From the NCBI GenBank assembly GCA_947177925.1, contig CAMWWJ010000206.1, positions 1 through 6,236 of the forward strand: 6,236 nucleotides of DNA, read 5' to 3'. Within the stretch, counting starts at the first letter, position 1. Each line of letters begins with the position of its first letter. Below the pieces are notes generated by a model. It worked only from the letters and a program-made list of their open reading frames with translations. It did not search any database and had not been told where the DNA came from. Positions 1-5,710 of this stretch are shown one piece after another. The position numbers and the translations under genes are program-made. The stretch is from an uncultured Lachnospiraceae bacterium. GTDB taxonomy: Bacteria; Bacillota; Clostridia; Lachnospirales; Lachnospiraceae.

Positions 1-147
1 CTTTGGAATAGAGGCTTTCGGGTAATCTGGTTGTTAAAAATGGGGAAACTCAAAGCAACTTGAAAGATGATTTTTTGTCTGGGAAGAGGATTTGGATAAG
101 AGGATGCGGGCAGGCCACTCCCCTTACCAGGAAACCTTCTCCTCCCT
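1..147. other. Noncoding region downstream of the operon
   Basis: No reading frame of note. On the minus strand, AAGGGAGGAGAAGG follows the trhP stop codon directly and resembles a ribosome site, but no start codon lies at a suitable distance; a GTG further on opens only about 22 codons. I see no stable hairpin followed by a T-run, so the operon terminator is probably outside the window, or termination is not intrinsic. Confidence 0.55.
81..110. repeat. Purine-rich intergenic element, left copy
   Basis: Positions 81-110 align with 6060-6089 in the same orientation: 24 identities in 29 aligned columns, two single-base gaps, and all five differences are transitions. The best part is TTTG-AT-AGAGGA-GC-GG. 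Shorter matches upstream keep the order and spacing: TGGGGA at 41-46 against 6019-6024, and AACTCAAAG (47-55) against AATTCAAGG (6028-6036). Purine-rich composition inflates chance similarity, so this is tentative. Confidence 0.35.
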
Positions 148-1410
148 TTATTGGTTAGCAATACGTAAAATATCGTAGGGCTTTGCTCTTTCGGTAAGCG
201 TAACATATATGGTCTGTTTGGGGTGCGGACAGCTTTCTATTTCTGCACCTTCTTCATCGCGCATGGATAGTACTGTAACAGGAATGTTGGTGCCGTCCGG
301 CTTCATGATTTCTATTTCCTGACCCACGGAAAACTTGTTGCGCTGGCTGATCTTTATTGTGTTTTCCGGCAGGGAGAATGAAATCTGGGTATTATCCACA
401 TCTTCTGCAATGCCTAGATAAATGTACTCGTTTACATAGGTGTTGTTGTCATAAATCTGGGTATTCTCGTCGGGTCTGCCAAAATAAAAGCCTGTTGTAA
501 ACTGGCGATAGGTGCATTTGGAGATTTCTTCTTTGTACCAGTCCATATGGCTTTCGTAGGTTTCTTTGCTTTGGAAGAAATCATCAATTGCCTTCCTGTA
601 GGTTCTGGCCACTGTTGCCACATACAGGGCGGTTTTCATGCGGCCTTCTATTTTCAGGCTGTCAATTCCTGCGTCAATCATTTCCGGTATGTGCTCAATC
701 ATGCATAGGTCTTTTGAGTTGAATATATAGGTGCCCCTTTCGTTTTCATAAACCGGAAGGTATTCGCCGGGCCGTTGTTCTTCCATAATGGCATACTTCC
801 AGCGGCAGGGATGGGTGCAGGCGCCCTGATTGGCATCCCTTCCTGTAAAGTAGCTGCTCAACAGGCATCTTCCGGAATAGGAAATGCACATGGCTCCATG
901 GACAAAGCTTTCAATTTCCATATCATCCGGAATATGCTGTCTGATTTCCTTTATTTCCGCAAGGGAAAGCTCTCTTGCAGATACTACCCGTTTTATGCCC
1001 TGATGATACCAGAAGAGATAGGTCAGGTAATTGGTATTATTGGCCTGGGTGCTGATATGGATTTCTATTTCCCCGCATTCTTCCTTTGCAAGAGTTACCA
1101 TGCCCGGATCTGCAATGATAAGTCCATCCGGCTTTAAGGCTTTTAATTCTTTAAAGTACTCCCTGGCTCCTTCCAGATCACGATTATGGGCCAATATATT
1201 GGCAGTTACATAAACCTTTACTCCATGCTCATGGGCAAACTCAATGCCTTCTGCCATTTCTTCTGTTGAAAAATTTTTAGCCTTTGCCCTGAGTCCGAAG
1301 GCTTCTCCTCCGATATATACTGCATCCGCACCAAAAATCACGGCAGTTTTTAATACCTCCAGGCTGCTTGCCGGAATAAGTAGTTCTGGTTTTTTCATAC
1401 TTTTGTTCAT
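148..1410 (-). CDS. trhP: U32-family tRNA wobble uridine hydroxylation protein (TrhP/YrrO-like)
   Basis: This gene encodes a 420-residue U32 protein, close to the roughly 420 residues of B. subtilis YrrO. The U32 signature is intact: E167-S-F-V-H-G-A-M-C175, then G180-R-C182-L-L-S. C198 and C236 follow, and the spacing of C175, C182, C198 and C236 resembles the four cysteines that bind a [4Fe-4S] cluster in the U32 relatives UbiU/UbiV. Residues about 8-310 fit the U32 TIM-barrel region, and residues about 330-417 fit the small beta-barrel U32 C-terminal domain. Family members once called collagenase-like peptidases include TrhP, which makes 5-hydroxyuridine at tRNA position 34. The gene directly follows a TrmR-type methyltransferase, which supports a tRNA role over a protease role. 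The start is uncertain: ATG 1410 has AAAGGA only 4 nt away, while in-frame ATG 1398 (MKKPELLIPA) lies 12 nt after AAGGA. The family and tRNA role are well supported; the exact substrate is inferred. Confidence 0.93.
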   Translation of the reverse strand: MNKSMKKPELLIPASSLEVLKTAVIFGADAVYIGGEAFGLRAKAKNFSTEEMAEGIEFAHEHGVKVYVTANILAHNRDLEGAREYFKELKALKPDGLIIADPGMVTLAKEECGEIEIHISTQANNTNYLTYLFWYHQGIKRVVSARELSLAEIKEIRQHIPDDMEIESFVHGAMCISYSGRCLLSSYFTGRDANQGACTHPCRWKYAIMEEQRPGEYLPVYENERGTYIFNSKDLCMIEHIPEMIDAGIDSLKIEGRMKTALYVATVARTYRKAIDDFFQSKETYESHMDWYKEEISKCTYRQFTTGFYFGRPDENTQIYDNNTYVNEYIYLGIAEDVDNTQISFSLPENTIKISQRNKFSVGQEIEIMKPDGTNIPVTVLSMRDEEGAEIESCPHPKQTIYVTLTERAKPYDILRIANQ

Positions 1411-1428
1411 TCCTTCCTTTTTGGCGGC

Positions 1429-2067
1429 TTATTTTTTTACGGACATTGCCACTCCGTCCCCTAAAGGAAGAATGGCGGTTTCCAGTTGCTCATGATGTTT
1501 CAGGGTATACAAATACTCCCGCATCCTTGCATGAATGGTGCGGTTTCTTTTTGTCACGGCAAATCTTGACTGAATGATATCCCCGTCCTGCAGAATATTG
1601 TCGGACAGCAATATGCCTCCCCTGTTCAAAAGCCGCAAAACCTCTGGCAGAAAATGGATATATTGTCCTTTTGCCGCATCCATAAAAATAAAATCGTATG
1701 TACCCGTAAGCTCTTTCAGAATTTTAGCAGCATCCCCTTCTAACAGGGTAATCTGTTTCTCTTTCCCGAACCTTTGAAAATTTTCCTTTGCTAACGGAAT
1801 TCTTTTTTCGTATTTTTCTATGGTGGTAATGTGTGCTTCCGGTGCTGCTTCTGCCATTAGTAACGCAGAAAAACCGATAGCAGTTCCAACCTCCAGAATC
1901 TGCTTCGGTTTATTCATAGCCAATAAAGTTTTCAGAAGGCTCTGCATTTCCTTTCGGATAATCGGCACATCCGTTTTCCTTGCATAAGCCTCCAATTCAT
2001 CTAAATACTCTTTATTTCCATTCTCCAGGGAATTGATATAAGCTGCAAAACGTTCATCAACTATCAC
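1429..2067 (-). CDS. trmR: SAM-dependent O-methyltransferase, TrmR/YrrM type (tRNA 5-hydroxyuridine methyltransferase)
   Basis: Class I SAM-dependent methyltransferase of the Methyltransf_3 family, 212 residues from the chosen start (B. subtilis YrrM is about 217). Visible motifs are the glycine-rich SAM loop ILEVGTAIG (57-65), the acidic end of strand 2 in TTIE (E84), FMDAAKGQY with D130, LSDN (D156, N157), and the closing LPLGDGVAMSVKK. In B. subtilis, TrmR methylates ho5U34 of tRNA to 5-methoxyuridine; here the next gene is the U32 protein predicted to make ho5U, so the two would act in sequence on the same base. The start is chosen as GTG 2067: AGAGG at 2081-2077 gives 9 nt spacing, and MIVDERFAAYINSLE reads like a family N terminus. 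ATG 2088 would add seven basic residues encoded over that binding site and has only weak GAAGA upstream. The GTG follows the preceding stop codon by one base, suggesting translational coupling. A generic catechol-type substrate is possible but less likely in this context. Confidence 0.92.
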   Translation of the reverse strand: MIVDERFAAYINSLENGNKEYLDELEAYARKTDVPIIRKEMQSLLKTLLAMNKPKQILEVGTAIGFSALLMAEAAPEAHITTIEKYEKRIPLAKENFQRFGKEKQITLLEGDAAKILKELTGTYDFIFMDAAKGQYIHFLPEVLRLLNRGGILLSDNILQDGDIIQSRFAVTKRNRTIHARMREYLYTLKHHEQLETAILPLGDGVAMSVKK

Positions 2068-2068
2068 T

Positions 2069-2455
2069 TTATTCTTCCTCTGTTTCATTGGGATCTTCTG
2101 CCATAAGCTTTATCATCTCTTCTGCAGTCATAGTCGTGCTCAAGTCGTAAATCCCCGGTTTTATTTTATCCTTATAATCAGAAAGCATCAACTGCACATA
2201 AAAAACATTGGCATCCTCGATCAACCCTTTTTCTTTTAACAAACGGGCAATTTCCATGTTGGATTTTCCTTCTAAAATAGGCACATTGATCATTACTCCT
2301 GTTGAGGCAGTTGCCACCGGCCGGTCAGAAAACACTTGAAAGCCGAACGAATAGCCATAAATAGCATATTTATACACTACCATGATAATGATTGCCCATA
2401 TCACTATTTTAAATATAATTCCTAAAAAAGCACCCGCTACCTGCTTTGCACTCAT
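2069..2455 (-). CDS. Short MltG/YceG-like membrane protein lacking the transglycosylase domain
   Basis: A 128-residue protein with a short cytoplasmic N terminus, one membrane segment (about residues 8-33, rich in Ile/Val/Ala), and an extracytoplasmic part. Residues about 56-120 match the LysM-like N-terminal subdomain of MltG: NVPILEGKSNMEIARLLKEK, GLIEDANVFYVQL, the KPGIYDL turn, and a final MTAEEMIKLMAE. Full-length MltG (B. subtilis YrrL, about 360 residues) continues into a catalytic endolytic transglycosylase domain; this protein stops after about 8 acidic residues (DPNETEEE), so the catalytic glutamate region is absent. The next gene starts one base after the stop, so no catalytic remnant lies downstream. 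The position between ylbF and trmR matches yrrL upstream of yrrM. The start ATG 2455 has AGAGGTGA 4 nt upstream. It cannot be a transglycosylase alone; it may bind glycan or act as an anchor or regulator, which is inference. Older databases may label such proteins aminodeoxychorismate lyase, which is misleading. Confidence 0.85.
   Translation of the reverse strand: MSAKQVAGAFLGIIFKIVIWAIIIMVVYKYAIYGYSFGFQVFSDRPVATASTGVMINVPILEGKSNMEIARLLKEKGLIEDANVFYVQLMLSDYKDKIKPGIYDLSTTMTAEEMIKLMAEDPNETEEE
2077..2081 (-). promoter_or_regulatory. Ribosome binding site AGAGG deciding the GTG start of trmR
   Basis: AGAGG (2081-2077), continued by AAG, is 9 nt before GTG 2067 and encodes part of the glutamate tail of the MltG-like protein. 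It would be internal if ATG 2088 were the start, so it favours the GTG. Confidence 0.65.
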
Positions 2456-2485
2456 TTTCTCACCTCTTTCGGAATCATTCAGGCA

Positions 2486-2818
2486 CTACTCAAAGTCCGC
2501 GGCAAAAGCCTCTAACAGCCTGTCATTGATCTGCTGAATCATCCTGCAATATGCAAGCTCTTTTTCCAGAAAATCATGAATCATGGGAATCTCCCGGAAT
2601 GCTTCATATTCTATCTCAAACTTATCAATCTCTTCAAACAGCTCGGCTGTATTTTCTGAAGTTTGCAACCGATAATTCCGCTCCCGGAATTCGTTAAGCC
2701 TGACTTGCAGATCCGGATATGCTTTTATCCGTTCCTTTTGCTTTTCGTACTCTATAAATGCCTCTGTATTTTTTACTGCTTCTATAAAAGCCTCCAGCTC
2801 CCGATCAAATTGTGCCAT
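2486..2818 (-). CDS. YlbF-family protein (Com_YlbF/DUF964)
   Basis: A 110-residue, highly charged, almost entirely helical protein. It fits the YlbF/YmcA/YheA family: an N-terminal helix with FIEAVKNTEAFIEYEKQKER, a PDLQVRLNEFRERNYRLQ segment (about 35-52), and a C-terminal helical part with LEKELAYCRMIQQINDRLLE (84-103). In B. subtilis, YlbF and YmcA, with YaaT, form a complex that adjusts RNase Y-dependent mRNA maturation and competence/biofilm development; I cannot tell from sequence which paralogue this is, and the short length is closer to YheA. Start ATG 2818 is preferred: GAGG at 2831-2828 gives 9 nt spacing and the codon is 4 nt after the RNase J stop. A TTG at 2833 would extend it by five residues but consumes that binding site. 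The adjacency to RNase J suggests coordinated production of two RNA-decay-linked proteins, but a direct interaction is not shown. Confidence 0.87.
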   Translation of the reverse strand: MAQFDRELEAFIEAVKNTEAFIEYEKQKERIKAYPDLQVRLNEFRERNYRLQTSENTAELFEEIDKFEIEYEAFREIPMIHDFLEKELAYCRMIQQINDRLLEAFAADFE

Positions 2819-2822
2819 TCCC

Positions 2823-4496
2823 TTATACCTCAATAATAATAGGCAGAATCATGGGCCTTCTCTTGGTTTTTCTCCAAAGGAATTCCCCTGCCTCATCCTT
2901 GATCATGGACTTGATCTTGCCCCAGTCCGTAATCTTTTTATCCATACATTCATCCAAAGCTTCTGATATGATAGTTCTTGCCTCTTCCAACAGCTCGTCC
3001 GCTTCTCTTACATAAACAAAGCCTCTTGAAACAATTTCCGGTCCGGAAACCACAATGCTGTTATAGGAATCCAAGGCAATCACTACAATTAGAATACCAT
3101 CTTCTGCCAGATGTTGTCTATCCCGAATGACTACATTTCCAACATCTCCTACACCAAGGCCGTCCACATAGATGTCTCCCACCGGCACGCTTCCTGTTAC
3201 CTTTGCACCGTTTCCATCCAGCTCCAGCACATCTCCGGAGGACAGGATAAAAATATTCTCCTTATCCATTCCAAGCTCCCTGGCCAAAGCGGCCTGTGCC
3301 TTTAAATGACGGTACTCGCCATGAACCGGAATAGCATATTTGGGCTGAACCAAAGTATAAATCAGCTTAATCTCTTCTCTGCAGGCATGTCCCGACACAT
3401 GGGCATCCTGAAAGATTACATCCGCTCCCTTGGCATAAAGCTCATTGATGACCTTGGAAACCGCCTTTTCATTTCCCGGAATGGGATTGGATGAAAAAAT
3501 AACTGTATCTAGAGGGCCAATGGATACCTTTTTATGCATACCGCTTGCCATCCTGCTAAGGGCTGCCATACTTTCTCCCTGGCTTCCCGTAGTAATCAGC
3601 ACTGTTTTTTCATCGGGATAATCCTTTAACTGTTCAATATCAATCAGTGTATTTTCCGGTATTTTTAAGTAGCCAAGATTGGAGGCAGTATCAATAATAT
3701 TTACCATGCTCCTGCCTTCCACCACTACCTTCCTGCCGTATTTGTATGCGGAATTGATGATCTGCTGCACCCTGTCCACATTGGAAGCGAAGGTGGCAAT
3801 GATGATCCTTGTATTTTTATGGTCCATAAAAATATGGTCGAAGGTGACTCCTACAGTTCTTTCCGACTGGGTAAAGCCGGGACGTTCCGCATTGGTACTG
3901 TCACACATCAGGGCAAGTACCCCTTTTTTTCCTAATTCGCCAAACCTCTGCAGGTCAATGGCATCCCCGAATACAGGTGTATAATCCACCTTAAAATCGC
4001 CTGTATGGACTACGATTCCTGCCGGAGAATAAATAGCAAGAGCTGCCGCATCCACAATACTGTGATTGGTCTTAATGAATTCAATCCGAAATTTCCCAAG
4101 ATTGATATGCTGCCCAAATTTTACTACTTTTCTTTTTGTGGCACGTTCCAGTCCATGTTCCTTTAATTTATTTTCAATGATGCCCATGGTCAGCTTAGTG
4201 GCATAAATGGGCACAGAAAGCTCCTTCAGCACATAAGGAAGCGCTCCGATATGGTCTTCGTGTCCGTGGGTAATCATAAATCCCTTTACTTTTTCCGAAT
4301 TCTCCTTCAGATAAGTAATATCAGGAATTACCAGATCGATTCCCAGCATATCATCTGCCGGAAAGGACAGACCACAGTCCACCACAATAATACAGTCCTC
4401 GTATTCAAAGGCTGTAATGTTCATTCCGATTTGCTCCAAACCTCCTAATGGTATAATCTTCAGCTTGGAACTATTTTGTTGTACTACATTTTTCAA
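2823..4496 (-). CDS. rnj: Ribonuclease J (metallo-beta-lactamase/beta-CASP nuclease)
   Basis: RNase J, an endoribonuclease and 5'-to-3' exoribonuclease for mRNA decay and rRNA maturation in the cytoplasm. From the chosen start it has 557 residues (B. subtilis RNase J1 has 555). The beta-lactamase core starts at KIIPLGGLEQIGMN; zinc ligands visible are H77-G-H79-E-D81-H82, H145 (KTNH), D167 (HTGDFKVDY) and H392 (PVHGEYRHL). The beta-CASP domain follows from about residue 205 (DSTNAERPG, IIATFASNVDRV, ITTGSQGE, and SGHA near 368-371). The C-terminal domain runs from about 445 to the end (RRPMILPIIIEV). Start TTG 4496 is preferred: GGAGG at 4509-4505 sits 8 nt upstream. An in-frame GTG at 4511 would place this ribosome site inside the coding region and has only weak AAAGA before it. 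The gene overlaps fur by 26 nt, so its translation is probably coupled to fur. Whether it matches J1 or J2 cannot be decided. Confidence 0.97.
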   Translation of the reverse strand: MKNVVQQNSSKLKIIPLGGLEQIGMNITAFEYEDCIIVVDCGLSFPADDMLGIDLVIPDITYLKENSEKVKGFMITHGHEDHIGALPYVLKELSVPIYATKLTMGIIENKLKEHGLERATKRKVVKFGQHINLGKFRIEFIKTNHSIVDAAALAIYSPAGIVVHTGDFKVDYTPVFGDAIDLQRFGELGKKGVLALMCDSTNAERPGFTQSERTVGVTFDHIFMDHKNTRIIIATFASNVDRVQQIINSAYKYGRKVVVEGRSMVNIIDTASNLGYLKIPENTLIDIEQLKDYPDEKTVLITTGSQGESMAALSRMASGMHKKVSIGPLDTVIFSSNPIPGNEKAVSKVINELYAKGADVIFQDAHVSGHACREEIKLIYTLVQPKYAIPVHGEYRHLKAQAALARELGMDKENIFILSSGDVLELDGNGAKVTGSVPVGDIYVDGLGVGDVGNVVIRDRQHLAEDGILIVVIALDSYNSIVVSGPEIVSRGFVYVREADELLEEARTIISEALDECMDKKITDWGKIKSMIKDEAGEFLWRKTKRRPMILPIIIEV

Positions 4497-4956
4497 GTAA
4501 ATTTCCTCCACATTCTTTGCAGCAGCCGTAGAGCTTTACTTCATGATCGGACACAACAAAACCAGTGCTTTCCTGTATCTTCTGTTCCAGACCTTCTAAC
4601 AGGTCGTCCTCAAAAGAAGCCACCTTTCCGCACTTTAAGCATATTAAATGATGATGATGATGTCTGGCTTTTCCCTTGTTAAATGTGCCGATTTCATAAC
4701 GGGCAAACCCATCATCCAAATTAATCCGATCAATAAGGTTAAGTTCTAACAACAACTGTATTGTTCTATAAACAGTAGCAAGCCCGATTTCCGGGTATTC
4801 TACTTTTACCAGCTCATAAATCTCTTCCGCAGTCAGATGCTGATCCTCACAGGCAGAAAGTGTTTTCAACACCAGCACTCTCTGTATTGTTACTTTTAAT
4901 CCTTTTTCTTTTAAAATTGCCGCAACCTCTTCTTTGCTAAGGCCCTTTCTATCCAT
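4471..4956 (-). CDS. fur: Fur-family metal-responsive transcriptional repressor
   Basis: A 161-residue Fur-family regulator. The N-terminal winged helix includes LTAEEIYELVKVEYPEIGLA (41-60) and the recognition helix region TVYRTIQLLLEL (61-72), followed by the wing and DGFARYEIG. The C-terminal metal-binding and dimerisation domain has a histidine run H99-H103 (HHHHHLICLKCGK), cysteine pairs C107/C110 and C146/C149 for structural zinc, H138, and the acidic EDDLLEGLE helix. The histidine run followed by LICLKCGKV and FEDDLLE is more typical of Fur than of PerR or Zur, so ferrous iron is the likely co-repressor, but PerR cannot be excluded from sequence alone. Start ATG 4956 (MDRKGLSKEE) has AGGTG 5 nt upstream and lies 19 nt after the previous stop; the open frame continues upstream to 5091, but that part overlaps the DUF1292 gene and lacks family similarity. 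Inclusion in a housekeeping operon rather than beside iron-transport genes is notable. Confidence 0.93.
   Translation of the reverse strand: MDRKGLSKEEVAAILKEKGLKVTIQRVLVLKTLSACEDQHLTAEEIYELVKVEYPEIGLATVYRTIQLLLELNLIDRINLDDGFARYEIGTFNKGKARHHHHHLICLKCGKVASFEDDLLEGLEQKIQESTGFVVSDHEVKLYGCCKECGGNLLEKCSTTK
4505..4509 (-). promoter_or_regulatory. Ribosome binding site GGAGG deciding the TTG start of rnj
   Basis: GGAGG (4509-4505), continued by AA, lies 8 nt before TTG 4496 and inside the fur coding sequence. It would be part of the coding region if GTG 4511 were used, so it argues for the TTG. Ribosomes reading fur pass over this site, which suggests coupling. Confidence 0.75.
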
Positions 4957-4975
4957 TTCCACACCTGTCTGAAAG

Positions 4976-5242
4976 CTATTCGTCTTTTTCAAATTTAATA
5001 TCATCCAGCATATTTTCAAACACTCCAGCCACTGCCTGAAGCTCTTTTTCTTCCGAAACAATAGCATACGTGCTCTTTTCTTCTCCGTCACCGGATACGT
5101 CCTTTAAAATGAGCGCCTGGGCATCGCCCTCTTCCTGGTCCGTTACAAGCAGATAAGTAACACCTGCTATCATTGTCTGCTCCACAATGAAAAATTCTAC
5201 CGGTTCTTCATTCAGCTCCGGCGTAAATTCAATTTTTTCCAA
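4976..5242 (-). CDS. yrzB: DUF1292 protein (YrzB family, UPF0473)
   Basis: A small acidic protein of 88 residues with no membrane segment or signal peptide. It matches the DUF1292/YrzB family: a first strand pair around EPVEFFIVEQTMIAGVTYLLV (14-33), a loop with DQEEGDAQALILKDV, and a second pair around STYAIVSEEKELQAVAGVFENML (57-79). The molecular function of the family is unknown. Position directly after ruvX matches B. subtilis yrrK-yrzB. The start is TTG 5242: AGGAG at 5254-5250 lies 7 nt upstream, and there is no nearby ATG that keeps the family N terminus. It overlaps the end of ruvX by 14 nt, so translation is likely coupled. The family assignment is fairly sure; no function is proposed. 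Confidence 0.9.
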   Translation of the reverse strand: MEKIEFTPELNEEPVEFFIVEQTMIAGVTYLLVTDQEEGDAQALILKDVSGDGEEKSTYAIVSEEKELQAVAGVFENMLDDIKFEKDE

Positions 5243-5678
5243 TTTCCTTCTCCTGATCCTTCTTTAAGTAATCCAAATATCCCTGCAGAATAAAGGAAGC
5301 CGCCACCGCATCAACGTGTTCTTTTCTGTGCTCTCTGCGTATACCGCTTTCCATCATGATTCGATCTGCCGCTACAGTAGTAAGTCTTTCATCCCACAGC
5401 TCAACCGAAATTCCCGTTCTTCGAAAAAGCATATCCTGAAACTCTTTTGTTTTCTCTACACGTTCCCCTTCAGTTCCATTCATGTTTTTGGGAAGTCCCA
5501 GAACAATTTTATCTACCTGATATTCCTGAATCAGCTCTTCAATCCGAGCCAATGTTTGTCTTAATTTATTTTCCGACTTTCTCGTAATCGTTTCTAAGCT
5601 TTGAGCCGTAACAAGCAAAGGATCGCTGACTGCCACCCCTACCGTTTTAGCGCCAAAGTCCAAACCCATAATGCGCAT
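5229..5678 (-). CDS. ruvX: RuvX/YqgF family putative Holliday junction resolvase / pre-16S rRNA nuclease
   Basis: A 149-residue protein of the YqgF/RuvX family with an RNase H-like fold (B. subtilis YrrK is about 138). Conserved blocks are visible: the first catalytic aspartate D7 in MGLDFGAKTVGVAVSD, the GLPKNMNGTEG loop (61-71), WDERLTT (95-101) with the acidic pair D96/E97, and HVDAVAASFILQGYL with D123. YqgF was first proposed as a Holliday junction resolvase by structural analogy and has been shown in Escherichia coli to process the 5' end of 16S rRNA, so the RNA role may be the true one here too. Start ATG 5678 has AGGAAGG 8 nt upstream. The open frame continues upstream to 5720 but that would overlap ireB and add 14 residues without family similarity. 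The lysine/glutamate-rich tail (KKDQEKEIGKN) is encoded over the ribosome site of the next gene. Confidence 0.95.
   Translation of the reverse strand: MRIMGLDFGAKTVGVAVSDPLLVTAQSLETITRKSENKLRQTLARIEELIQEYQVDKIVLGLPKNMNGTEGERVEKTKEFQDMLFRRTGISVELWDERLTTVAADRIMMESGIRREHRKEHVDAVAASFILQGYLDYLKKDQEKEIGKN
5250..5254 (-). promoter_or_regulatory. Ribosome binding site AGGAG for the TTG start of yrzB
   Basis: AGGAG (5254-5250), followed by a second GGA-rich stretch (AAGGAAA), lies 7 nt before TTG 5242 and within the last codons of ruvX. It supports TTG as the initiation codon of the DUF1292 gene. Confidence 0.75.
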
Positions 5679-5710
5679 ATAGCTTACCTTCCTGATGACG
5701 CAAGACTGCA

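Noticed and set aside
54..122. Possible short peptide gene downstream of trhP (minus strand GTG, about 22 codons)
   Set aside because: AAGGGGA directly abuts the GTG, the product resembles nothing known to me, and the stretch includes the putative noncoding repeat.
775..1137. Plus-strand open frame of about 120 codons
   Set aside because: It lies wholly antisense to the trhP gene, has no ribosome site I would trust, and its product does not resemble any family I know.
148..1410. Collagenase or other secreted protease
   Set aside because: The U32 family name is historical; there is no signal peptide, and the cysteine pattern and trmR neighbour fit a tRNA-modifying protein better.
2383..2395. 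Fur-box-like sequence TGATAATGATTGC
   Set aside because: It falls within the membrane-segment codons of the MltG-like gene (Ile-Ile-Ile-Met), which naturally give ATCATTATC, and is not near a promoter.
4647..4662. Trinucleotide (ATG/CAT)n microsatellite
   Set aside because: It encodes the conserved histidine run of the Fur metal site, so it is explained by the protein.
4957..5091. N-terminal extension of the Fur-family gene by 45 codons
   Set aside because: It overlaps the DUF1292 gene in another frame and reads as basic, cysteine/tryptophan-rich nonsense; ATG 4956 has a ribosome site and a family-like N terminus.
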